Assembly (NCBI GenBank): GCA_017305925.1 | Contig: JAFKJW010000204.1 | Location: forward strand, 1-33,306 | Reading direction: 5' to 3' | DNA length: 33,306 bases | From: Hyphomicrobiales bacterium | Lineage (GTDB): Bacteria > Pseudomonadota > Alphaproteobacteria > Rhizobiales > Rhizobiaceae | Shown: piece after piece, positions 25,117 through 32,438 of the stretch | Layout: each line of letters opens with the position of its first letter | Numbering within the stretch: position 1 is the first letter of the stretch | Made by a program: the position numbers and the translations under genes | The notes under the pieces: generated by a model | Databases searched by the model: none | What the model saw: the letters and a program-made list of their open reading frames with translations, nothing else | What the model was told of the DNA's origin: nothing

Positions 25117-25361
25117 ATCCCGCCGCCCCGATTTTCACGATCCGCCTGCACTGGCAGCGCCTTCACGGCTCGCCGCTCCTCGCCGTCCAGGCGGACGGCC
25201 TCGCCGCCGCGCAGCTACGCCACTACGGGCGTCGCGCAGGCCTTCGCGGCTTCACGCTCGATGACAGCGCCGGGGCGATGGTCGGGACGGTCGAACAGCG
25301 GGACGCGCAGCTCTGTGAACTCGAAAATGCCGGATACGAAGTTGAGGAGGACATGCAATGA
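25113..25361 (+). CDS. small hypothetical protein of the relaxase operon
   Basis: 82 residues starting at the ATG that overlaps the previous stop, with AGGAGAGG upstream. The protein is mixed alpha/beta (PIFTIRLHWQRLHGSPLLAVQ, then a helix through LAAAQLRHYGRRAG). No family or membrane segment. The next gene begins within its stop (ATGA), so all are coupled. Confidence 0.65.
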   Translation: MNPAAPIFTIRLHWQRLHGSPLLAVQADGLAAAQLRHYGRRAGLRGFTLDDSAGAMVGTVEQRDAQLCELENAGYEVEEDMQ

Positions 25362-25726
25362 CGAAGACGAAAACCGCCGCTGCCGCGCTCGCCGAAGATG
25401 ATCCTTTCGGCGTTGAATCCGTCTCCGGAGACGACCCTTTCGGCGACGATTTCGCCGACGTGTTTGCTCCGCCGACACCCGAGGAGAAATTGACGCTCCT
25501 GGCCGTCGCGCTGGTCGAAGACCCGTTCGCGACGACGCGCATGGACGACGGAGAGAATCCTTTCGGTGGAGCCTCGAATCTCGCTCGCTACGAGCGAGCC
25601 AGCGCCGCTTACCTCGCCGCCTGCCATGCCGAGGACCGCGACGAATCCGACGACGAGCGGGAGGAGATTCTTCGCCGCATCGCCCTCTACTGGCTCCGCC
25701 GCAGCAAGGCCCTCTGGACCGTCTGA
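25358..25726 (+). CDS. acidic hypothetical protein with DPFG repeats
   Basis: 122 residues. The N-terminal half carries four D/N-PF-type repeats (EDDPFGVE, GDDPFGDD, VEDPFATT, GENPFGGA) in an acidic context; the C-terminal half is helical (YERASAAYLAACHAEDRDESDDEREEILRR). Short PF repeats of this kind usually act as docking motifs, which fits an adaptor near the relaxase, but the partner is unknown. It is coupled to the upstream gene by ATGA and ends 3 bp before the relaxase start. Confidence 0.65.
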   Translation: MTKTKTAAAALAEDDPFGVESVSGDDPFGDDFADVFAPPTPEEKLTLLAVALVEDPFATTRMDDGENPFGGASNLARYERASAAYLAACHAEDRDESDDEREEILRRIALYWLRRSKALWTV

Positions 25727-25728
25727 AA

Positions 25729-27624
25729 ATGGCGACCTCCCTCCCGCCAGACACCGCCATTTTCAACGTCCGCGTTTCCGTTTTTCAGCGGAGCGCGGGC
25801 CGCTCCGCCGTCGCGGCCGCAGCCTACCGCAGCGCCTCCCGCCTCACCGACGAGCGGATTGGCGAGACGTTCGACTACACGAAAAAACGGGCAGAGGATT
25901 CTTTCATCCTCGCGCCTCCGGACGCGCCCGCGTGGGCCTACGACCGCGCCCAGCTATGGAACCGCGTGGAGGCCGCCGAGAAGCGAAAGGACGCCGTTGT
26001 CGCGAGGGAAGTCCTGATAACGATTCCCCGCGACATTCCCGCCGACGCCCGCCGCGCCTTCGCCGAGGCCGCCGTTGCTTCCTACGTCGCCGCCGGCGCA
26101 GTTGTGGATGTCGCCATTCATTGCCCTGCCGACGTGTACGGCGAGGAGCAGCCGCACATTCACGTCATGCTCGCCTCGCGTTGCGTGGACGCATCGGAGC
26201 TTTCCGGATTTGCAAAGACCCGCAACGCTGTCCTGACCGCCATGTTCGAGTCCGGAGGGCGTCACGGCGGGGGCGAGCGCGGTGACGCTCTCAAAGCCGA
26301 GCGCGAGCGCATCGCCGGAATCATGAATCGATTTCTGGAATCCGCAGGCAGCGCCCGCCGCGCCGACCACCGGACGAACGCAGCGCGTGGCCTGCACGAC
26401 CGCGAGCCCGAGCCGACCATGGGCGAGTCCCGCCTTGCCACCGTGAAAAAGCGGAAGCGCCACGACCGCAAGAGCGTCCTTGTCGCTGGCATCCGGAACA
26501 CAAGGATTCAAGAAAACCAGTTGCTCGAAACCGAGGAGGAAATCATGGCGACGACCGCACTGAAACAGGCAGACAACGGCATCCGCCCGCGCTCCCGCGT
26601 GAACTTCAAACAGAAGCTCCTCCGCGAGCGCTTCCCCGGCCTCCGGAACGCGGCGGGCTGGGCCGAGAATCTTCACTTCATCGATGCCAACACCCCCGGC
26701 CTCATCCGCATCGCCACGAAGGACGGCGGGCACCTGGAAATCCGTGGGCGTCTCGCCCGCGTTTTCGGTCAGCGCGGGCAGGCCGACGCGCTCGCCGATG
26801 CCCTTCGCGCTGCCGACGACCTGGACGACATCGAGCGCTTGGAGGAGCTTAAGAGCCTCCGGAGGAAGGGCAACGGCGTGAGGCCGAAACGCGACCCCGA
26901 CGAGGTTCCGCAGCTTCCGGCCGAGAAGGTCGAATCCATCGCCGACAAGTGGCGCAGCCGTGGTTTCACGAAGATCACGGAAGCCCCTGACGGCGTATGG
27001 ATCGAGATCGGGAAATGCCGCCTCCAGGATCTCGGCGACGAGCTCCGCATCCACGGCCCCGCCGCTTCCGATGCTGCTGTCCGTGCCATGCTCTCCAAAG
27101 CCGTAGACGAGTGGGATTCGTCGCTTGAGGTCTTCGGCGATCGTGCCTTCAAGGATGCCACATGGCTTGAGGCACAGCGCCAAGGCGTGACCGTCTACGA
27201 CCAAGCAACCGGGCAACTCTACGAGCCCTCGGAGGAGGTCCGCAAAAAATTCGAAGCCGACCACCATCGCGCCCGCGCCGAAGGCGACGAAATGGCCGCC
27301 TTGAAGGCGCACAAGGCGATGGCCTCCCTTGTTCTGGAAGCCGCCGCCGGCGACTCCGCCGCCCTCAAGAAATTGCAGGCGAATGACAAGGATTTGGCGG
27401 ACTTCATCACGATGCATCTTGACGACGAGCAGCGCGGGCGCCTGGTCGGCAAGCCCGAGGCCGATGTCGTGGCCGCTCTCCCGTCCTTCCGCGCCTTCGG
27501 AAAGACCGCCCGCCAGGACGACGACGAGAAGCGCAAGCGCGAAGGCCTGCCTGCTTTCGCCGACGACTACGAAACCGCGCCGGGCGAGGGCGGCGACGAC
27601 TACGAGGAACGGAGGCCCCGTTGA
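25729..27624 (+). CDS. MobA/MobL (MOBQ) family relaxase
   Basis: 631-residue relaxase that would nick oriT, stay covalently bound to the DNA end and lead it into a recipient. The N-terminal domain (about 1-210) has the family pattern SAVAAAAYRSASRLTDER (candidate catalytic Tyr33), the FDYTKK and APPDAPAW blocks, and the metal-binding HIH in EEQPHIHVMLASR (about 143-145). There is no C-terminal helicase of the TraA kind. Instead a region of about 370-470 (ADKWRSRGFTKITEAPDGVWIEIG) resembles the LPD7 domain of other MobQ proteins, followed by a charged helical tail. A good ribosome site and ATG at 26545 allow a separate 359-residue C-terminal product. Confidence 0.92.
   Translation: MATSLPPDTAIFNVRVSVFQRSAGRSAVAAAAYRSASRLTDERIGETFDYTKKRAEDSFILAPPDAPAWAYDRAQLWNRVEAAEKRKDAVVAREVLITIPRDIPADARRAFAEAAVASYVAAGAVVDVAIHCPADVYGEEQPHIHVMLASRCVDASELSGFAKTRNAVLTAMFESGGRHGGGERGDALKAERERIAGIMNRFLESAGSARRADHRTNAARGLHDREPEPTMGESRLATVKKRKRHDRKSVLVAGIRNTRIQENQLLETEEEIMATTALKQADNGIRPRSRVNFKQKLLRERFPGLRNAAGWAENLHFIDANTPGLIRIATKDGGHLEIRGRLARVFGQRGQADALADALRAADDLDDIERLEELKSLRRKGNGVRPKRDPDEVPQLPAEKVESIADKWRSRGFTKITEAPDGVWIEIGKCRLQDLGDELRIHGPAASDAAVRAMLSKAVDEWDSSLEVFGDRAFKDATWLEAQRQGVTVYDQATGQLYEPSEEVRKKFEADHHRARAEGDEMAALKAHKAMASLVLEAAAGDSAALKKLQANDKDLADFITMHLDDEQRGRLVGKPEADVVAALPSFRAFGKTARQDDDEKRKREGLPAFADDYETAPGEGGDDYEERRPR
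26545..27624 (+). CDS. possible nested product: relaxase C-terminal part from an internal start
   Basis: In frame with the relaxase, GAGGAGGAAATC stands directly before the ATG at 26545, a near-ideal ribosome site inside a coding region. The product would be 359 residues (MATTALKQADNGIRPRSR...), beginning right after a linker between the nuclease domain and the LPD7-like part. RSF1010 MobA has an analogous nested C-terminal product (the RepB primase), though this C-terminus has no visible primase motif. Confidence 0.4.
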   Translation: MATTALKQADNGIRPRSRVNFKQKLLRERFPGLRNAAGWAENLHFIDANTPGLIRIATKDGGHLEIRGRLARVFGQRGQADALADALRAADDLDDIERLEELKSLRRKGNGVRPKRDPDEVPQLPAEKVESIADKWRSRGFTKITEAPDGVWIEIGKCRLQDLGDELRIHGPAASDAAVRAMLSKAVDEWDSSLEVFGDRAFKDATWLEAQRQGVTVYDQATGQLYEPSEEVRKKFEADHHRARAEGDEMAALKAHKAMASLVLEAAAGDSAALKKLQANDKDLADFITMHLDDEQRGRLVGKPEADVVAALPSFRAFGKTARQDDDEKRKREGLPAFADDYETAPGEGGDDYEERRPR

Positions 27625-28088
27625 CCGACCAGGACGAAGCTCACGCTCTCCGGAGATATGTGTCCGCCCGCGCCCACGGGCGGACCTATCCCGAGTTCGC
27701 GCGCTTCGATGCTCACATTCAGGGCTGGGTGGAATCCAACGCCACCGAGGCCGCCGGCCGATGTGACGGGAAAGCCTTCCGCCAGGTACGTCGCCCCGGC
27801 CTGCCTTGGTGTGAATGGCTTGGCCTCGACGCCAGGATAGCCGAGGACCACGCCCTACAAGCGTTTTTCGAGCTTCGCGCGAAAGAAGCCCACGACTGGA
27901 ATTGCCTTTTCAAAGAGGTGAGCCGCAACCGCCGTCAGGTCCTTCGCCGTTGGCGTCTTGAGGGCCTTGGCATCCTGTCCCGCGTCCGCGCTCAGGAAGC
28001 GGCAGGCCCCGACGTGCGCCTGCCCAGCACCCTCGCCGACGAGTTCCGGATGCGTGGGCGGGGGATGAGAAGCCTGATTCAGGCTTAG
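27621..28088 (+). CDS. hypothetical protein, last gene of the relaxase operon
   Basis: 155 residues from a TTG that overlaps the relaxase stop (TTGA), with GGAGGCCCC upstream. It is rich in Trp, Arg and charged residues (AHIQGWVESNATEAAGRCDGKAFRQVR), then helical (QAFFELRAKEAHDWNCLFKEVSRNRRQVLRRW). No family is recognised. The stop overlaps by 4 bp the 3' end of the convergent small membrane-protein gene. Confidence 0.65.
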   Translation: MTDQDEAHALRRYVSARAHGRTYPEFARFDAHIQGWVESNATEAAGRCDGKAFRQVRRPGLPWCEWLGLDARIAEDHALQAFFELRAKEAHDWNCLFKEVSRNRRQVLRRWRLEGLGILSRVRAQEAAGPDVRLPSTLADEFRMRGRGMRSLIQA

Positions 28089-28294
28089 CGCAGTACCAGC
28101 CACAGGACGACGGCCGAGGCCGCCGCGCCCGCCAGAAACGGCCCGTGCCGCTTCAATTCCCAGCCGAGATATTCGCCCCACGTCAGGGACTTCCGCCAGC
28201 GCCGGAAGCCGTCGCGCTGTGCCTCCTCGTAGGCTTTGTCAGCCCGCCAGCCCATGCCGGAACCCTTGGAATCCTTGAAGATTAATGTAGCCAA
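28085..28294 (-). CDS. small tail-anchored-like membrane protein at the inner right end (copy 1)
   Basis: 69 residues from a TTG at 28294 that lies in the att arm itself (ATLIFKDSKGSGMGWRADKA). A charged aromatic middle (FRRWRKSLTWGEYLGWELKRHG) is followed by a C-terminal hydrophobic span (AGAAASAVVLWLVL). It is about 80% identical to the protein at 30659-30868; many codon differences are silent, which argues that both are real genes under selection. Its position at the element's right boundary, on the strand reading inward, is the same in both copies. Function unknown. Confidence 0.75.
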   Translation of the reverse strand: MATLIFKDSKGSGMGWRADKAYEEAQRDGFRRWRKSLTWGEYLGWELKRHGPFLAGAAASAVVLWLVLR

Positions 28295-28301
28295 ACGTCA
28301 G
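28281..28301. repeat. internal right-end att-like site
   Basis: attaatgtagc (28281-28291), a 4-base spacer and CGTCAG (28296-28301), aligning base for base with the outer right att (CATCAG there). The central AG step is kept. The sequence after it shows no comM and no recognisable left-end arm. Confidence 0.75.
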
Positions 28302-28521
28302 CCCGAATGACCCGCCAGATCTTAGCGAATGCTAAATGACTGTAATGGGGTGGAATGCGGACTGACAGCCTCCCGCACTCACTCCGCGAAAGCCGTCGTC
28401 AGGCCGACCGGTGGGATGCCTTAATCTCCCTAATGAACCCAAGGCCCATTTATAGACAAGTTGAAGATAATTTCTTGATTGAATTGAGCTCTCTTTAAGA
28501 AAGCCTACGCACAATGGGAGT

Positions 28522-30417
28522 ATGACTAAGATACCGCACTCGGCGGGAGCGGAAATGGCGGTTGACCACCCGGCAAAATCGCTGATTGCCTTGCAAACGG
28601 ATATTCTTGAGAAGGTAGCCTACGGGGAGCCGCTGGCATCGGTCACCGATCAGCTTTGCAGGCAGGCCGAGACGATAGCCGCAGATGTTATCTGCTCGGT
28701 TCTCACCGTCGATAGAGATGGCAGGCTGCGGACGCTTGCAGGTCCAAGCCTTCCAGAGCAGTACTCGCGGGCGATCGACGGAATTCCGATCGGGCCTGAC
28801 ATTGGTTCCTGTGGCGCGGCGGCGTATCGCGGCATGGCAGTGGAAGTCACGGATATCGAGTGTGACCCGCTTTTTGACGACTACAGGTCGCTTTTACTCC
28901 CGCTTGGCTTGAAGGCCTGCTGGTCCAGTCCAATCAAGGCTCGGGACGGCCGCGTCGTCGGGACTTTCGCCTTTTATTTTCCTACCCCCCGAGGGCCGAC
29001 GGACGTCGAAAGGGAAGTGGTTGCGCGCTGCACTCATATTTGCAGTATCGCCATTGAACACGACGAGATCCGGCGGCGCATGCATGAACTGGCGTTCGTG
29101 GACACCTTGTCGGGAGCACCTAACCGCGCCAGCTTCAATCTCCGTATCGGACAACTGACGGGAGCAACTCCAAAATCTTTCGCCCTGATGTTGATCGACC
29201 TCGATCATCTGAAGGAGATCAACGACACGTTGGGACATGCCGGCGGTGACATGCTGGTGCGTACTACCGCGCTGCGTCTCAAAACCGCGCCGATCGCTGT
29301 CGAGGTCTTTCGTATCGGAGGTGACGAATTTGCCGTGGTCGTGCCGGGTTGCAGCACGGCATCCGAGATGACCAAGGCGGCACATGGGTTGATCGAAGCG
29401 ATCAGTATGCCATTCCAGTATGGCGAACACACGATCGTTTCTTCCGTGACCGTCGGCGGCGCACTTTACGGATGCGACGGCATCGACGCCGAAACCTTGT
29501 ACCAGAACGCCGACTTTGCCCTCTATCACGCAAAGGCGGAATGCAGAGGCGGTTTCGTTCCCTTCGTGCCCGGGATGCGCACGGCTATCACACGTAGGAT
29601 TCAAACCATACGTGAGGTCGGCGACGCACTATCCGAAGGCCGCGTCTTCGCGGCCTATCAACCGATCGTGCGGATCGACACTGCCGAGATCGTTGGCGTG
29701 GAGGCGTTGGTGCGCATGCGTACCCCGGAGGGGCGGATTGTACCGGCCAACGAGTTTCACGAAGCCATCTCGGACCCGCGTATCGGCGACAACCTGACGA
29801 TGCAGATGCTGTCGGAGGTGACCGCTGACGTAAGAGCCTGGCTCGACAGCGGTATTTCACTCCAGCATGTCGGCATTAATGTTGCGAGCCCAGACTTCCA
29901 GAAAGGCGGTCTCGAAGACCGGATCGTAGAGAAGTTCGCAGCCGCCAACGTCCCGCTCGAGCATGTCATCCTGGAAATCAACGAAACGGTTTTTATGGGC
30001 GGTCACGACAATCACATCGCCCGAGCAGCGGAAAATCTGCGGGCCAAAGGAATGCGTGTTGCGCTCGATGATTTTGGCACCGGTCACGCCTCGCTTACCC
30101 ATCTCCTGAACTTCCCCGTGGACATCATCAAGATCGACAAATCATTTGTCGACCGCATGATTGAAGACCACCGGAGCCTGGTAATCGTCGAAGGGTTGAT
30201 CGAAGTGGCACATAAGCTCGATATGAAGATCATTGCCGAAGGAATCGAGACTGAGGAACAGGCCAACAAACTGGCATCCCTCGGCTGCATACTTGGCCAG
30301 GGGTACCGCTACGGGCGTGCCGCCTCAGCGGCGACCACCCTCGAACTCCTGCGTCGCTTTTCACAAAAGCCTGACAGTCCGTCAGCATATCAGGTGCCTT
30401 ATCGGTTAACAGCATGA
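28522..30417 (+). CDS. GAF-GGDEF-EAL cyclic-di-GMP turnover protein
   Basis: 631-residue cytosolic signalling protein with three domains. A GAF sensor (about 25-180) is followed by a diguanylate cyclase domain with intact GGDEF (residues 266-270, in FRIGGDEFAVV). The EAL phosphodiesterase domain has EAL at 394-396, EINET, DDFGTG and the KIDKSFVD and EGIETEEQ motifs. Both catalytic signatures look intact. The RxxD inhibitory site expected just before GGDEF is absent. Its DNA is visibly less GC-rich than the rest of the element, and it stands alone between two right-end att copies, so it is probably cargo of separate origin. It would alter motility, biofilm or surface state of the host. The start ATG lies 8 bases after a GGGAG. 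Confidence 0.93.
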   Translation: MTKIPHSAGAEMAVDHPAKSLIALQTDILEKVAYGEPLASVTDQLCRQAETIAADVICSVLTVDRDGRLRTLAGPSLPEQYSRAIDGIPIGPDIGSCGAAAYRGMAVEVTDIECDPLFDDYRSLLLPLGLKACWSSPIKARDGRVVGTFAFYFPTPRGPTDVEREVVARCTHICSIAIEHDEIRRRMHELAFVDTLSGAPNRASFNLRIGQLTGATPKSFALMLIDLDHLKEINDTLGHAGGDMLVRTTALRLKTAPIAVEVFRIGGDEFAVVVPGCSTASEMTKAAHGLIEAISMPFQYGEHTIVSSVTVGGALYGCDGIDAETLYQNADFALYHAKAECRGGFVPFVPGMRTAITRRIQTIREVGDALSEGRVFAAYQPIVRIDTAEIVGVEALVRMRTPEGRIVPANEFHEAISDPRIGDNLTMQMLSEVTADVRAWLDSGISLQHVGINVASPDFQKGGLEDRIVEKFAAANVPLEHVILEINETVFMGGHDNHIARAAENLRAKGMRVALDDFGTGHASLTHLLNFPVDIIKIDKSFVDRMIEDHRSLVIVEGLIEVAHKLDMKIIAEGIETEEQANKLASLGCILGQGYRYGRAASAATTLELLRRFSQKPDSPSAYQVPYRLTA

Positions 30418-30658
30418 CGCATTTCGGCGTTCGAGACGCACCGGGGGCCGTCTGCTGACAGTCCGCCTCGCGGTGGCATTTGTAGAAGCTGCCGTTCCGC
30501 ATACAGCCCCGGCTCCGCCGTCCATGGGAACCGAGCGAATGGCAATTTTCGGGCGGCGGCGGAAGCGCCCAGAACGGCGACAATGAGGGTCGGAAGCGGC
30601 ATTTCCTATCAATCAACGTTTGTAGGATCGCGGATAAATCCGTGTAACTAATTGGCTG

Positions 30659-30868
30659 CTAAGCGATGAGCAACCACAGCATAACCGTCGCCGCCGCCGC
30701 GCCCGCCAGAAACGGGCCGTGTCGCCGCAATTCCCAGCCGAGATATTCGCTCCACGTCAGGGACTTCCGCCAACGCCGGAAACCGTTGCGCTGCTCCTCC
30801 TCGTATGCCGGGCCAGCCCGCCAGCCCATTCCAGAACCCTTGGAATCCTTGTAAATTAATGTAGCCAA
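30659..30868 (-). CDS. small tail-anchored-like membrane protein at the outer right end (copy 2)
   Basis: 69 residues from a TTG at 30868, inside the outer right att arm (ATLIYKDSKGSGMGWRAGPA), ending in a hydrophobic span (AGAAAATVMLWLLIA). It differs from copy 1 at 13 of 69 residues, with further silent changes. It lies on the same strand as, and directly downstream of, the truncated comM 5' part, so host comM transcription would read through it. Confidence 0.75.
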   Translation of the reverse strand: MATLIYKDSKGSGMGWRAGPAYEEEQRNGFRRWRKSLTWSEYLGWELRRHGPFLAGAAAATVMLWLLIA

Positions 30869-30875
30869 CCATCAG
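30855..30875. repeat. right attachment site (inverted arm plus core CATCAG)
   Basis: attaatgtagc (30855-30865), four bases, then the core CATCAG (30870-30875), which is read as the Leu-Met codons of comM on the minus strand. It is the inverse partner of the left site at 8015-8039. Confidence 0.9.
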
Positions 30876-31514
30876 GAGGTTGTGGCCGCCTGCGGCCGCC
30901 ACCTCCAGCGCACGACGCGCCGTCTCCTGCCCCTTGACGTCGGCGAGGTCCGGCAGGCCGCAGGGTGGCGCCTGGATGCTCGCCACCGGGCGCGAAAGCA
31001 CCTGCGTGCCGCGAAAATGATTGGCCATGGCGATCAGGCTGCGCGGCGCGAGGATGTCGATCTCGGCGCCCGCCCAGGCGGCCTCCGGCCCGCAGGCCGC
31101 CGGACAGATCAGCCCCTTGCCCATGGCGTGGGCGCCGATCGCCGCGGGCAGCGCCCCGGCCACCGGCGCGATCATGCCGTCGAGCGACAATTCCCCCAGC
31201 ACGACGTAGCCGGCCAGCGCGTCCGCGGGGATGGCTCCGAGCGCCGCCATCAGTCCCAGCGCGATCGGCAGGTCGTAGTGGCTGCCTTCCTTCGGCAGGT
31301 CGGCCGGCGCGAGGTTGACCGTCACCCTGCGGCTCGGCATGGAAAGGCCGGAGGCATGCAGCGCCGCCTGGACGCGCTCGCGGCTCTCGGCCACCGCCTT
31401 GTCCGGCAGGCCGACGATCTGCATCCCCATCTTGCCGGGCGCGACCATCACCTGGACATCGACGGGAACCGCCTCGATGCCCTGGAACGCCACCGTGCCG
31501 ACGCGCGAAACCAT
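30870..31514 (-). pseudogene. comM: comM 5' fragment (N-terminal domain)
   Basis: The first 215 codons of comM, from the ATG at 31514 (MVSRVGTVAFQGIEAVPVDVQ, with GGAGGGG upstream) to the core codons CTG ATG. It carries the S5/Lon-like N-terminal domain with IVGLPDKAVAESRERVQAAL, VTVNLAPADLPKEGS and the VKGQETARRALEVAAAGGHNLLM lead-in to the P-loop, but no ATPase core. As it stands the frame runs on into the element for about 74 more codons, giving a chimeric product ending at 30648. Joining to 7130-8014 restores ComM exactly in frame. Confidence 0.95.
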
Positions 31515-31634
31515 CGCCCCTCCGAATACCGGAGCCGTTTTCCGAAAACCGTCCGAAAATCCCTTGTCGCCAGTCAAGCACAGGCGCCGGCAAAGTTCAA
31601 GAACATTTCGGGAACATACCGCGCCGTGCCGGCT

Positions 31635-32438
31635 TCAGCCGACCGGATCGCTGCGGAAGGCGAGGAATTGCAGGAAAAGCTCGCGCTCGGTGGTGATGTC
31701 GAGCTTCTCGTAAATGCGCCGGCGATGGTTCTTCGCCGTGCCGACGGCGATGCCGAGCCGCTTGGCGATAGCCGCCGTCGGATGGCCGGCCAGGACGAGC
31801 TGCACCAGCTCGCGCTCGCGCTGGCTGAGTTCCGGCCACAGGCTGTCGGGGACGCGCGGCTCGCGGCGCGGCGCGGCACCCGGCCCGGGCTCGGCCGAGG
31901 TGCGCAGGAAACCCGGCTCTCGCGTCCGCAAATCCAGCGCGTGCAGCGCCGCAAACACCGGCAGCCGTTCGTTCAGCAGCGCGATTTCGCCGTCGCGGAA
32001 CGGTTTTTCCGAACGGTCGAGGAAGATGCCGAGGCACCAGTCGCCGCCATCGGCCAGAAGGATGCCCACCTCGTCGACAATCTCGGACTGGGTGAGGAAG
32101 CCGGCGATGTACTGGCCGCGCTTGGCCTCGTCATCGGCCAGCCGCTTCAACGGCACGATCCCCAGCCGCCGCTCCCGCCGCCATGAGGCGTAGAACGGAT
32201 CGAAGACGTAGTAATTCTCGAGGTAACGCCGCACCATCTCGTCCGAAAAACGCCGATGCTTGACGAATTCCGGCATCCGGGTCGCCGAATAGCGGGTGAC
32301 GGTGACGAGGTCGTGGGCGACGTCGGCGCCGATCAGGTCGATGAGGCAGTCCACATGGGCGTCGGTGCCGACCGCAGCTATGGCCCTTGCCAGCGTGGGC
32401 CATACGGCGCCGGCCGGCAGCGCCTTCTCAGCGGGCAA
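31635..32438 (-). CDS. LuxR-type transcriptional regulator
   Basis: 267 residues. The C-terminal domain (about 200-260) is a LuxR helix-turn-helix: LSQRERELVQLVLAGHPTAAIAKRLGIAVGTAKNHRRRIYEKLDI. The N-terminal region (about 15-180) has no receiver aspartate signature; it is probably a ligand or partner-binding domain without assigned family. The start is a TTG at 32438 that overlaps the end of the dehydrogenase gene by 11 bp, so the two are likely one operon. That makes a role in controlling the same catabolic pathway plausible. It ends 120 bp before comM. Confidence 0.88.
   Translation of the reverse strand: MPAEKALPAGAVWPTLARAIAAVGTDAHVDCLIDLIGADVAHDLVTVTRYSATRMPEFVKHRRFSDEMVRRYLENYYVFDPFYASWRRERRLGIVPLKRLADDEAKRGQYIAGFLTQSEIVDEVGILLADGGDWCLGIFLDRSEKPFRDGEIALLNERLPVFAALHALDLRTREPGFLRTSAEPGPGAAPRREPRVPDSLWPELSQRERELVQLVLAGHPTAAIAKRLGIAVGTAKNHRRRIYEKLDITTERELFLQFLAFRSDPVG

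Larger units (their letters stand above)
8015..30875. mobile_element. integrative mobilizable element inserted in comM (serine-recombinase type)
   Basis: The element lies between two copies of the core CATCAG (8015-8020 and 30870-30875) that split comM in frame. Each core is accompanied on its inner side by an inverted arm: gctacattaat at 8029-8039 and attaatgtagc at 30855-30865. It encodes its own large serine recombinase at the left end, a gpA-like replication endonuclease, a MobA/MobL relaxase with an oriT-like site, and a single DotA/TraY-type pore protein. No other mating-pore genes are present, so it should be mobilizable and not self-transmissible. A duplicated right end at 28085-28301 suggests that the 2.57 kb beyond it (28302-30875) is a second, accreted element. 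Confidence 0.93.

Noticed and set aside
25954-27417. A 487-codon minus-strand open frame opposite the relaxase
   Set aside because: The plus-strand frame has relaxase motifs and coupled neighbours; this one is a shadow without a ribosome site.
28302-28340. A left-end att arm of a second element next to the internal att site
   Set aside because: I looked for the gctacattaat arm 9 bases past the core and it is not there, so a complete second element is not supported.
30418-30655. Possible gene remnant after the GGDEF-EAL gene (several short minus-strand frames)
   Set aside because: No start, domain or ribosome site. A GCGGACTG(A/T)CAGC stretch here is an imperfect inverse of one near 28358, but too short to claim a repeat-flanked unit.
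8015-30875. Self-transmissible ICE or prophage
   Set aside because: Only one pore protein and no coupling protein or VirB4-like ATPase, and no capsid, tail or lysis genes despite the gpA-like protein.
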